From contig JASKKK010000003.1 of assembly GCA_030154185.1 (NCBI GenBank), positions 23,352 to 87,351 of the forward strand: a stretch of DNA of 64,000 nt, written 5' to 3'. The stretch comes from Desulfuromonadales bacterium (GTDB taxonomy: Bacteria > Desulfobacterota > Desulfuromonadia > Desulfuromonadales > Syntrophotaleaceae). A model generated the notes under the pieces. That model did not search any database. It saw only the letters and a list, made by a program, of their open reading frames with translations, and had not been told where the DNA came from. Position numbers and translations under genes: made by a program. Below are positions 1-8,628 of the stretch, in pieces (positions within the stretch are counted from its first letter, which is position 1; every line of letters begins with the position of its first letter).

Positions 1-1
1 C

Positions 2-727
2 GACTTCCATATTCAGACCGATGTCCGCCTGTTGTTGGGAGACCATGTGCTGGTCCAGGCTTCCGGCCTCGATGCCCGCCTGACCGGCGAATTGCGCCTC
101 ACGTCCATCGAGGCGCAGGCGTTGACCGCCCACGGCCGCATCAGCGTTGCCGAAGGCCAGTACGCCGCCTACGGCACGCGCCTCGACATCACCCGCGGCA
201 ACCTGCTGTTTAATGGACCACTCGATCAACCGACCCTGGATATCGTCGCCCTGCGCACCGTCGGCAAAGTCAAGGCCGGAGTACAGGTCAGCGGCACTCC
301 CCGGGTGCCGGTGGTCAAACTCACCTCCGATCCGGCCATGTCCGACAGCGACCGGCTGGCCTACATCGTTCTCGGTCGGGCCTCCGCGCGCAACGCCGGC
401 GAGGCCGACCTGCTGATGACGGCGGGCGGGTTGCTTCTTTCCCAAGGGGAGTCGGTCGCGCTGCGCGATCAGATCAAACGCCAACTCGGCATCGATGTTT
501 TGGGCTTCGAAACGGGAACGGCCACCGGCCAGGACGAATTTACCGGATCGATGCTGACCATCGGCAAGTATCTCTCTCCCAGCCTGTATGTCAGTATCGG
601 CCAGTCCCTGTTCGCAAATACCCAGGAATTTCGCCTGCGCTACAGTCTGGGAAAGCACTGGGAACTCGAATCGACCACCGGTGAGGAAAGCGGTGTCGAC
701 CTGTTTTACAAGATCGAATTCCAATGA
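2..727 (+). CDS. tamB: Translocation and assembly module TamB, C-terminal part (5'-truncated by window edge)
   Basis: Frame is open to the left edge; C-terminal pattern (ISVAEGQYAAYGTRLDITRGNLLFNGPLDQPTLDIVALR...LTSDPAMSDSDRLAYIVLGR...YVSIGQSLF) is typical of TamB/DUF490. Confidence 0.85.
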   Translation, partial: DFHIQTDVRLLLGDHVLVQASGLDARLTGELRLTSIEAQALTAHGRISVAEGQYAAYGTRLDITRGNLLFNGPLDQPTLDIVALRTVGKVKAGVQVSGTPRVPVVKLTSDPAMSDSDRLAYIVLGRASARNAGEADLLMTAGGLLLSQGESVALRDQIKRQLGIDVLGFETGTATGQDEFTGSMLTIGKYLSPSLYVSIGQSLFANTQEFRLRYSLGKHWELESTTGEESGVDLFYKIEFQ

Positions 728-807
728 TCATTTTGACTAGCCGATAGCCGTCTGTCTTGAAAAACAAGGCATTTATCGCTGGGCTCAGCGGTAAAGGCCT
801 TCAACAT

Positions 808-1422
808 TCATCTTATAGCCCGCAACCAGCCCTCCGCTCCCTGCAATATCATCTCTAGAGCATAAGTGCCGACCACCAGTGCGGTGATCCGGCCGGCGAT
901 TTCTATGTAACGCTCCACCATCGGTTCGTTGTGCGTGCGGGCGACGTCATGCATCCACTTGAGCGCTATCATCACGGCGACACAGAGAACTACCGTCAGG
1001 CCGATGGCCAGGATGGCCGACAGCGGCCCCAAACGCTTGCCTACCAGAATGCTGGCACCGATGGTCCCGGGACCGATCATCAGCGGCATCGCAATGGCAC
1101 CGGCAATATACTGGGATTCGCCGCGCAGAGCTTCGATGGCGGCGTTGCCTTCAAACACGAATCGCAACCCGATAAGCAGAAAGATGATCCCTCCGAAAAT
1201 CTGAAAGGAAGCAAAACGCGCCTGCAGAATATCTTTGAAAATGACCTCGCCCAATAAAGTGGAGAGAGAAAACACTGCGATACTGATCAGGCCGGCGCGC
1301 ATGATGACACGCACGAAAATGGTGAGGGACAACTTCTGAAACACGTCGATAAGATAAACGACCAGCAAAAACGGGTTCAGCAACATGAACAGCAAAGTCG
1401 AAGCGCTAATGAATTCGTGCAT
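808..1422 (-). CDS. MarC family integral membrane protein
   Basis: Multi-TM protein starting MHEFISASTLLFMLLNPFLLVVYL; MarC-like motifs (GPGTIGASI); internal Met chosen as start. Confidence 0.8.
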   Translation of the reverse strand: MHEFISASTLLFMLLNPFLLVVYLIDVFQKLSLTIFVRVIMRAGLISIAVFSLSTLLGEVIFKDILQARFASFQIFGGIIFLLIGLRFVFEGNAAIEALRGESQYIAGAIAMPLMIGPGTIGASILVGKRLGPLSAILAIGLTVVLCVAVMIALKWMHDVARTHNEPMVERYIEIAGRITALVVGTYALEMILQGAEGWLRAIR

Positions 1423-1631
1423 TATTCCTCTCTGGTTGGGGTTCATCTGAGGGCTAACATAATCGCCACTTGAGATCAAGACCGGCGGAAACCAACCTGA
1501 CGGCAATCGTCACGTTACCCGGCGCACAGCCTGCTGTCACGGCTCACTGGTTTCTGTTCCGATAAATTGTACAATGAATACTGGGAGCGAGATAAAGGCA
1601 AATCCGATGGTTTTCCGCAAGGAGGCGACGG

Positions 1632-2834
1632 ATGATTCTGATAGCACCCTTTCAGGGCAGGGCAGTGGCGGATCAACCCTTCGAAATCGTCGAACGCAAG
1701 GGGGTGGGGCACCCCGACAGCATGTGCGACGCCATGCTCGAAGCCGTGTCGCAACAGCTGTCGCATTACTATCTGCAGGAATACGGCACGGTCCTGCATC
1801 ACAACATCGACAAGGGGCTGCTTACCGCCGGTAGCGCGGAGAAACGGTTCGGCGGCGGGCGCATTCTCAAGCCGATGGAACTGAGTATCGGCGACAGGGC
1901 GACCATCGAGATCGAAGGAAAAACCATTCCGGTGCAGGACATTACGCACACCGCAATTCACGACTGGCTGAAGCGGCACATGCGATTCATCGACCCGGAA
2001 CGGCACCTGACATGCCGGGTGGTGCTGGCTCCCGGTTCCGAAGAACTGACCGATATTTTCGCGCGTTCCGGCCAGGTTCGCTGCGCCAACGATTCTTCGG
2101 CAGCAGTCGGATACTATCCCCTCAGCCCGACGGAGCAGGCCGTGCTGGCCTTGGAACACTATGTCAACGGTCTCGATTTCAAGAATCGGTTTCCCGAAAC
2201 CGGCGAAGACGTCAAGGTTATGGGCGTCCGCCGTGGAACGGAGGTCGATTTTACCCTTGCCATGCCGCTGATGGCACTGCAGATAAAATCCGAGCAGGCT
2301 TACTTTGAGCATAAGCATGCCATCCTGACCGACCTGCAGCACTTTGTCTCGAATCTGGCCGGCTTCGGCAAGGCACGTGTCCATTTCAACACTCTCGACC
2401 AACCGGGACGGGGCTTGGCAGGCGTTTATCTCAGCCTGCTCGGCACCTCGGCGGAAGATGCCGATTCCGGGCAGGTCGGCAGGGGCAACCGGGTGAATGG
2501 TCTGATTCCTGTCGGACGCCCCATCGGCACCGAAGCGGTTGCCGGCAAAAACCCGGTCAGCCACGTCGGGAAAATCTACAACATCCTTGCCCATCAGGCG
2601 GCACGCACGATTTACGAAAAGATTCCTGAACTGCAAGAGGTTTACGTATTTCTGGTCAGCCAGATCGGCATGCCTATCGACAACCCGCAAATGATGGCGG
2701 CTCACATTCTGCCGGCGCCGGGCCAACCGTTCGAGCCGGTACGAAAGGCGGCGCAGACGGTTCTGGCCGACGCCCTTGCAGGTATAGGGAATCTCTGCAG
2801 AGAATTGATCGATGGGAAACACCCTGTGTGTTGA
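1632..2834 (+). CDS. Archaeal-type S-adenosylmethionine synthetase (methionine adenosyltransferase)
   Basis: 400 aa with FEIVERKGVGHPDSMCD and RGNRVNGLIPVGRPIGTEAVAGKNPVSHVGKIYN, signatures of the archaeal MAT family rather than bacterial MetK. Confidence 0.9.
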   Translation: MILIAPFQGRAVADQPFEIVERKGVGHPDSMCDAMLEAVSQQLSHYYLQEYGTVLHHNIDKGLLTAGSAEKRFGGGRILKPMELSIGDRATIEIEGKTIPVQDITHTAIHDWLKRHMRFIDPERHLTCRVVLAPGSEELTDIFARSGQVRCANDSSAAVGYYPLSPTEQAVLALEHYVNGLDFKNRFPETGEDVKVMGVRRGTEVDFTLAMPLMALQIKSEQAYFEHKHAILTDLQHFVSNLAGFGKARVHFNTLDQPGRGLAGVYLSLLGTSAEDADSGQVGRGNRVNGLIPVGRPIGTEAVAGKNPVSHVGKIYNILAHQAARTIYEKIPELQEVYVFLVSQIGMPIDNPQMMAAHILPAPGQPFEPVRKAAQTVLADALAGIGNLCRELIDGKHPVC

Positions 2835-2852
2835 CAGGGAAAAACGGAAGGA

Positions 2853-2934
2853 ATCACTGCAGAGCGCGCAAAGAACGCCGAGGCTTCTCCGATGACAGGA
2901 TGGTTCTCGGCGCACTCCGCGTGCTCTGTGGTAA
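2853..2934. repeat. Imperfect palindromic intergenic repeat
   Basis: Left arm tcactgcagagcgcgcaaagaacgccgagg and right arm ggttctcggcgcactccgcgtgctctgtggtaa are imperfect reverse complements across a short loop. Confidence 0.65.
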
Positions 2935-2965
2935 ATTCGATCACCGCGGTCCGGCTGTTACAGGA

Positions 2966-3202
2966 TCACGCCAGATATTTTTTTATTTCTTCCGGTTTAG
3001 GCACCTTGCCGGCCACCTTGACCTCTCCGTCGACCGCCAGGGCCGGCGTCATCATGACGCCGAAGGCCGCGATGTCTTTGATATCCGCAACCTTTACCAG
3101 TTCGTATTCGATACCGAGTTGCTCGGCTGCCGTTTTGGCGTTCTCCAGAAGAGTCTGGCACTTCTTGCAGCCGGTACCGAGAATCTGAATTTTTTTCATC
3201 AT
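2966..3202 (-). CDS. Thioredoxin-like small redox-active disulfide protein (CxxC)
   Basis: MKKIQILGTGCKKCQTLLENAK... MMTPALAVDGEVKVAGKVPKPEEIKKYL; MTH895-type thioredoxin fold. Confidence 0.85.
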   Translation of the reverse strand: MMKKIQILGTGCKKCQTLLENAKTAAEQLGIEYELVKVADIKDIAAFGVMMTPALAVDGEVKVAGKVPKPEEIKKYLA

Positions 3203-3253
3203 CGTTTCCTTTCCATCGAAAGCATTTGTTTTGTAATATCTTTCGGATTGGGA

Positions 3254-4567
3254 CTATCCCCAGACGGATCCGAAAATCACGCCGCTGGTCGTGGCCATCA
3301 CCACCACCAGCGCCACGAAAACCAGGGTTTTTTTGGTACCCATGACACTGCGGATAACGAGCATATTGGGTAAACTCAAAGCCGGGCCGGCCAGCAGCAA
3401 AGCCAGGGCCGGGCCCTTTCCCATACCGGCACCGAGAAGTCCTTCGAGAATCGGCACTTCCGTCAGGGTGGCGAAATACATGAAGGCACCGGCTACGGAG
3501 GCAAACAGGTTCGCCTCCAGCGAGTTTCCGCCGACAGAAGCGGCTACCCAATCCGAGGGGATCAGCCCCTCCGACCCGGGTCGCCCCAGCAGAATCCCGG
3601 CGATGACAACCCCGATGAGCAACAAGGGCAGGATCTGTTTGGTGAACCCCCAGGACGCCTCGAACCACTCTCGCATCTCTTCCCCTTCGGTATTGATAAC
3701 GACCGACAGGCCTACCACCCCGACAACGAAGGCGATACCGGGCACCTGAGGAAAAAACAGCGCCAGCAGTACGGTCGGTAATGCCAGCAGGGCAATCTTC
3801 CACCAGCGTACCTGAAACCAGCGCACCAGAATAAAGCCCAGCAAAACGGCAAAACCTGAAGTCACCGGCCACTTTGCAGCATAAATGACGTGCCAGAGTC
3901 CGGTCTGCATCGACGGCCTTCCCCAATTGGCGAAAACCAGAATGCCGACCATGGTCGCAAAATAGGCGGCATTCTGCCATAAAGGCCGAGTCACTTCCGG
4001 CTCCGGCATCACCACATCGGTGTTGATCTTTTCCAGTTCCTCATGACGAAACAGCACATGCATGCACAGACCGATAACGATGCTGAACAGAACAGCACCT
4101 ACGGCACGGGCTATACCGAGTTCCGGTCCGAGAATTCGGGCCGTGAGAATGACGGCCAGAATATTGATGGCAGGGCCGGAATACAGAAAGGCACAGGCCG
4201 GACCCAGCCCGGCCCCCATGCGGTAAATGCCGGCAAACAGCGGCAGAATAGTGCAGGAGCAGACAGCCAGAACGCCCCCGGATACCGAGGCCACCCCGTA
4301 GGCGAGAATCTTGTTGGCGCGGGCGCCGAGATACTTCATCACCGAGGCCTGACCGACAAAGACTCCAACCGCTCCTGCAATGAAAAAGGCCGGCACCAAG
4401 CACAACAGGACATGCTCCCGGGCATACCACTTGACCAGGTAAAGGGATTCCCACAGGGCATTCTGCAAACGTTCGAAGCTGCGGAGCCAATCAACGGGCA
4501 GGTAATAACACAGAACGAACCCGCCCACGATTAAAACCAGGGATTTCCATTCCTTGCCCCACTTCAT
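3254..4567 (-). CDS. Permease, COG0701/ArsP-like
   Basis: Multi-TM protein with SVSGGVLAVCSCTILPLFAGIYRMGAGLGPACAFLYSGPAINILA and LAGPALSLPNMLVIRSVMGTKK. Confidence 0.85.
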   Translation of the reverse strand: MKWGKEWKSLVLIVGGFVLCYYLPVDWLRSFERLQNALWESLYLVKWYAREHVLLCLVPAFFIAGAVGVFVGQASVMKYLGARANKILAYGVASVSGGVLAVCSCTILPLFAGIYRMGAGLGPACAFLYSGPAINILAVILTARILGPELGIARAVGAVLFSIVIGLCMHVLFRHEELEKINTDVVMPEPEVTRPLWQNAAYFATMVGILVFANWGRPSMQTGLWHVIYAAKWPVTSGFAVLLGFILVRWFQVRWWKIALLALPTVLLALFFPQVPGIAFVVGVVGLSVVINTEGEEMREWFEASWGFTKQILPLLLIGVVIAGILLGRPGSEGLIPSDWVAASVGGNSLEANLFASVAGAFMYFATLTEVPILEGLLGAGMGKGPALALLLAGPALSLPNMLVIRSVMGTKKTLVFVALVVVMATTSGVIFGSVWG

Positions 4568-4622
4568 GACATGTCCCCTTTTCATGTGCATGGTTGATTG
4601 GAAAGACACCCCGTCAGGTGAG

Positions 4623-4904
4623 TTACCGCAGATTGCGGATACATTTTAAAAAATTCAGGATACAGGGCGTCCGCAATGTATAAAAAACCTGATTGCCGCG
4701 TTTCTCGCCGGTTACGATGCCGATCTGCTTGAGTTCACGCAGATGCCGAGACACGGTGGAAATATCCGCATCTATTTTCCCGGCCAGTTCACACACGCAT
4801 TTTTCTCCTCCGGCCAGATCCTCTACCAGCAGGATGCGCGTCGGGTGTGCAAGGGCCTTGAAAAAATCGGTGCAATAACCCAGCTGATCGGTATTTTCTT
4901 TCAA
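4623..4904 (-). CDS. ArsR family winged-helix transcriptional regulator
   Basis: FKALAHPTRILLVEDLAGGEKCVCELAGKIDADISTVSRHLRELKQIGIV; TTG start at 4904 preceded by a GAGAAGGGG RBS keeps the upstream palindrome outside the CDS. Confidence 0.85.
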   Translation of the reverse strand: MKENTDQLGYCTDFFKALAHPTRILLVEDLAGGEKCVCELAGKIDADISTVSRHLRELKQIGIVTGEKRGNQVFYTLRTPCILNFLKCIRNLR

Positions 4905-4931
4905 GATGATTCCCCTTCTCAAGTATTTGTC

Positions 4932-4953
4932 TATTTGCACAATAATGCAAATA
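4932..4953. promoter_or_regulatory. Candidate ArsR operator
   Basis: Perfect inverted repeat TATTTGCA-CAATAA-TGCAAATA just upstream of arsR. Confidence 0.65.
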
Positions 4954-5105
4954 CCTTGACCTTTCAAGTGTTAAAAACACCCAATATCCTTACTTGCGGT
5001 CAATGCCGTGCATAGCTTTTTCTGTCAGCACCAAGGTGTATCCCACCTCCCTTGCTCGTACCTCCCACTTACGGCTATACTGACAATGCTCGCAAAATAT
5101 GAAAA

Positions 5106-5807
5106 TTGAAGGTTCAGGTACGGAGCAGGAGTCAACCGGTGAGTCCGAAAAAAAATAAAAAAGTATCCAACCCCGTCCCCCCCGGGGGCAACCGCCGCCT
5201 GCTGTTGCACAGCTGTTGTGCACCATGTGCCGGTGGCATTCTGGAGTCGTTGTTGGAATCCGGGGTTGAGGCTACGCTGTTTTTCTGCAATCCCAACATT
5301 CACCCCCACGACGAATACCGTAAACGCAAGGAGGAACAAAAGACATTTGCCGACAAGCGCGGTGTCCCTTTCGTGGAGGCGGATCCCGACCCGGCACCAT
5401 GGTTCCGGATTGTCGCCGGACTGGAAGACGAACCGGAGCGCGGCAGGCGCTGCACCGCCTGTTTCCTGATGCGCCTGACGACAACGGCTGAATATGCAGC
5501 CGCCCACGGGTTTGAAACCTTCGCCACCACGCTGGGCATTTCCCGGTGGAAGGACCTGGACCAGGTCAATGCCGCCGGCCAAGCGGCCGCCGGCGCCTAT
5601 GCGGAAACGGCTTTCTGGCCCTTCAACTGGCGCAAAGGCGGAGGTTCACAACGCATGATCGAGGTTTCGAAACGGGAAGGGTTCTACCACCAGCCATACT
5701 GCGGCTGCGTCTTCAGCCTGCGGGACACAAATTGCTGGCGCCTGCAAAAAGGCGACAGTATCATTGAACGGGATTTGACCATCTACGGCCGCTGGCTGGG
5801 GAAATAG
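5106..5807 (+). CDS. queH: Epoxyqueuosine reductase QueH
   Basis: LLLHSCCAPC, CFLMRL, FATTLGISRWKDLDQVN, YCGCVFS: DUF208/QueH cysteine motifs. Confidence 0.88.
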   Translation: MKVQVRSRSQPVSPKKNKKVSNPVPPGGNRRLLLHSCCAPCAGGILESLLESGVEATLFFCNPNIHPHDEYRKRKEEQKTFADKRGVPFVEADPDPAPWFRIVAGLEDEPERGRRCTACFLMRLTTTAEYAAAHGFETFATTLGISRWKDLDQVNAAGQAAAGAYAETAFWPFNWRKGGGSQRMIEVSKREGFYHQPYCGCVFSLRDTNCWRLQKGDSIIERDLTIYGRWLGK

Positions 5808-5824
5808 CAGCAAAACGGTACGAA

Positions 5825-5862
5825 ACCAAAAGCCGCCCGGCATGACCGAGGCGGCTTTTGGT
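5825..5862. terminator. Bidirectional rho-independent-like terminator
   Basis: ACCAAAAGCCGCC-ccggcatgaccga-GGCGGCTTTTGGT between convergent genes. Confidence 0.8.
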
Positions 5863-5897
5863 CGTATGGACAGATGTCAAGCACCTTGGAGAAGACC

Positions 5898-8147
5898 TCA
5901 TTCGAGGATTTCGCGCACCTTCAAACCGAGGGATACCGGGGTGAACGGTTTGGCCAGAAAGCCGTCCCTGCGAGCCTCAGGGTCCTGAATGGCTTGGGTG
6001 TCTTGGGGATAGCCGGAGACATAAAGTACCTTGAGATCGTCCTGCCGCTTGCGCAGTTCCGTCGCCAGGGCCGGACCACTGCCTCCCGGCATGACCACAT
6101 CGGTCAACAGAAGATGAACGGAGCCGTTATAGTTATCGTAAACCTGCAAGGCCTCCTGCGGATCGCAGGCTTCCAGAATCCGATATCCGTTGCTGCTCAA
6201 TACCATGTGAGCCAGATCCCGGACGGATTCGTTATCCTCGACCAGCAAAATGGTTTCCGAACCTTTGACGGGCAGGCTGACGTTCTCCACACTGCTCGAC
6301 TCATGCATCGGGCTGTCGATGCGCGGCAGATAGATTTTAAAGGTGGTGCCCAGACGCGGTTCACTGTAAACATAGATATGGCCACCGCTCTGCTGCACGA
6401 TGCCATAGACCGTTGACAACCCCAAACCCGTCCCCTTCCCGGTCTCCTTGGTGGTGTAAAACGGTTCGAAAATCTTGCTCATGGTCTCGGTATCCATACC
6501 GCAGCCGCTATCGGTAACCGACATCATGACATAATGGCCCGGGTCCAGGCCCGTATGCCAGGATGAATAGATTTCATCGAGTTCGATATTGATGGTTTCG
6601 ATGGTCAGTTTCCCGCCATCGGGCATGGCATCGCGGGCGTTGACGGCCAGATTGACGATCACCTGCTCGATCTGGCCGCGATCGGCCTTCACCAGACCCA
6701 GGCGGGGATCCCGCAGTACCGCCAGTTCCACATCGGCGCCGAGAATGCGACGCAACATCTTTTCCATGTCGGCGGTCACCCCGTTCAGATCCATTTCCTT
6801 GGTCTGCATGACCTGCCGGCGGCTGAAAGCCAGCAATTGACTGGTCAGGGATGAGGCCTGTTCCCCCGCCTTGACAATCTGTTCGAGACAACCCTTCATA
6901 GCTTCGTCGGGATACTTCTGCAACAGGTACTGACTGTAGCCGCTGATCACGGTAAGCAGATTGTTGAAATCGTGGGCCACTCCGCCGGCCAGACGCCCCA
7001 TGGCCTCCATCTTCTGGGCATGAAGGAACTGCTTCTGCAGACTCTTGAGGTCGGTATTGTCGAACAAAAAACCTTCGACGGTTTTGAGGTTCCCTTCCTC
7101 GTCACACTCACCGGTCAGATTGGCGATGAGTTGCAGCGGCGTTCCGTCGCATTTGCAGGCTTCGATTTCAATATATTCCATTTTTCCCTGCTGGCGCAGA
7201 GTCTCAAAAAAAACGGGAGCGGCGTTGTCCTGAAATATCAGATCCAGAAGATTTTGTTCCAGGGCCTGCTGCCGACCACCGAACCCGAAAATACGAAGAA
7301 ATGCCGGATTGCAGTCGATGAGTCGACCTTCGATGGTGGCGATAAAATCTCCAGTGAGATCGTTTTCAAAAAAATGCCGGTAACGGGCCTGACTTTCCCG
7401 CAACCGCTCAAGGGCGCGTTTTTCTTCGGTGATATCCCTGGCAACCGACTGAAATTCCAACAGGCGACCGTTTTCGTCAAAGATGGGACAATCGCACCAG
7501 CTTTGCCATACACGCTCACCTGCATGGTTATAGGCTTCGACCTCGAAGGAAGCCAGACGGGGATCTTCTGCCTGGGAAGCGACATGCGCCTGAATCTTGC
7601 CTAGAAACTCCTCCGAAACATGGTCGATAAACCGGGTGCCTACCAGATCCTGCCGGTTTTTTCCGAAAAACCGGCAGTAGGCGGAATTGACAAAGGTGAG
7701 AGTGGTATCGGGTTGCCAGCGGCAGACCAGATCGACCTGGCTTTCGACCAGGGTCCGGTATTGTGCTTCCCTGGCGCGCAGATTTTCCACTGCCGTTTTG
7801 CGTTGATTGATGTTGCAGAGCTGTTCGGCCACCAGGGTGAGTTCGCCATGCTCGTTGTAAATGGGAAAACAGCGCACCTCGAGATGGCCGATGCGGGCAT
7901 TGTGCTTCTCGCTGACCAACGGCTTGCCGGTGCGGAACACCTCCTTCACATGGCAAGGCTGGCAGGGTCTGCCCTGACCGGGATAAAAGACATCGAAACA
8001 AAAACGACCGCCAATTCTTTTTTCTTCGGAAACGTAATCGTACCCTCCGCGCCAATTGCACATAATCAGGCGATGATCGCGGTCGATGACGGCCAGCATA
8101 TCGGGGATATCGGAGAAAAGCCGCTCGTAGATGGATGGTTTTGTCAT
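5898..8147 (-). CDS. PAS-domain hybrid sensor histidine kinase with C-terminal receiver
   Basis: Multiple PAS-like segments, AGGVAHDFNNLLTVISGYSQ H-box, GKGTGLGLSTVYGIV, receiver ILLVEDNESVRDLAHMVL...LLTDVVMPG. Confidence 0.9.
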   Translation of the reverse strand: MTKPSIYERLFSDIPDMLAVIDRDHRLIMCNWRGGYDYVSEEKRIGGRFCFDVFYPGQGRPCQPCHVKEVFRTGKPLVSEKHNARIGHLEVRCFPIYNEHGELTLVAEQLCNINQRKTAVENLRAREAQYRTLVESQVDLVCRWQPDTTLTFVNSAYCRFFGKNRQDLVGTRFIDHVSEEFLGKIQAHVASQAEDPRLASFEVEAYNHAGERVWQSWCDCPIFDENGRLLEFQSVARDITEEKRALERLRESQARYRHFFENDLTGDFIATIEGRLIDCNPAFLRIFGFGGRQQALEQNLLDLIFQDNAAPVFFETLRQQGKMEYIEIEACKCDGTPLQLIANLTGECDEEGNLKTVEGFLFDNTDLKSLQKQFLHAQKMEAMGRLAGGVAHDFNNLLTVISGYSQYLLQKYPDEAMKGCLEQIVKAGEQASSLTSQLLAFSRRQVMQTKEMDLNGVTADMEKMLRRILGADVELAVLRDPRLGLVKADRGQIEQVIVNLAVNARDAMPDGGKLTIETINIELDEIYSSWHTGLDPGHYVMMSVTDSGCGMDTETMSKIFEPFYTTKETGKGTGLGLSTVYGIVQQSGGHIYVYSEPRLGTTFKIYLPRIDSPMHESSSVENVSLPVKGSETILLVEDNESVRDLAHMVLSSNGYRILEACDPQEALQVYDNYNGSVHLLLTDVVMPGGSGPALATELRKRQDDLKVLYVSGYPQDTQAIQDPEARRDGFLAKPFTPVSLGLKVREILE

Positions 8148-8451
8148 GAAATGCTTCGTCCTTTTTCGGCAAGACATGTAAAAGAATTGATACAAAAAAG
8201 GCTTTAGTTTTATAACCCGAAACAAAAAAATTAAAAAGCGTAAAATATTATCATTAATGGTAAGGTTTTTTACAACCTTTTTTCCGGTATGGGGATATGA
8301 GCGGAAGATTTATTCGGGTATACGAAAAAGAAACCGTCTTACCAGGAAAGTTAGCGACGTTGTATATCGATGGAGGGGATAAAGGCGGATTCAAGAAAAG
8401 AAAATTCGATGAGAAATCTTTGCAACAAACGCTTTTTTGCCTCGCGGACAG

Positions 8452-8628
8452 CTATCTTAGCGGAAGCCAGCATCCCTTTTTAACGGGAACAAGAGAGTCT
8501 GTGAGGCGGTTATAAAGGTAGATCCAGGCCACTCCCAACAGGGTCGCCTTTCCGGCCAGCAGATAATGGGCGGCACCCTCACGCTGGAGGGTGCCGTAGA
8601 CGAAAAGCAAGTCCGTTACAGGTGTCAT
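8452..8628 (-). pseudogene. Truncated gamma-glutamylcyclotransferase (AIG2-like) remnant
   Basis: MTPVTDLLFVYGTLQREGAAHYLLAGKATLLGVAW matches the N-terminal AIG2 pattern, then the ORF ends after about 25 unrelated residues. Confidence 0.5.

Noticed and set aside
1515-2915. 466-aa antisense ORF opposite the MAT gene
   Set aside because: Fully overlaps a strongly supported CDS; composition is that of a shadow ORF in GC-rich DNA
8261-8283. AAGGTT-ttttac-AACCTTTTTT terminator-like hairpin
   Set aside because: On the plus strand with no plus-strand gene upstream; may be fortuitous in an AT-rich tract
8297-8515. 72-aa plus-strand ORF
   Set aside because: No recognisable family, no clear RBS and it overlaps the AIG2 remnant on the other strand
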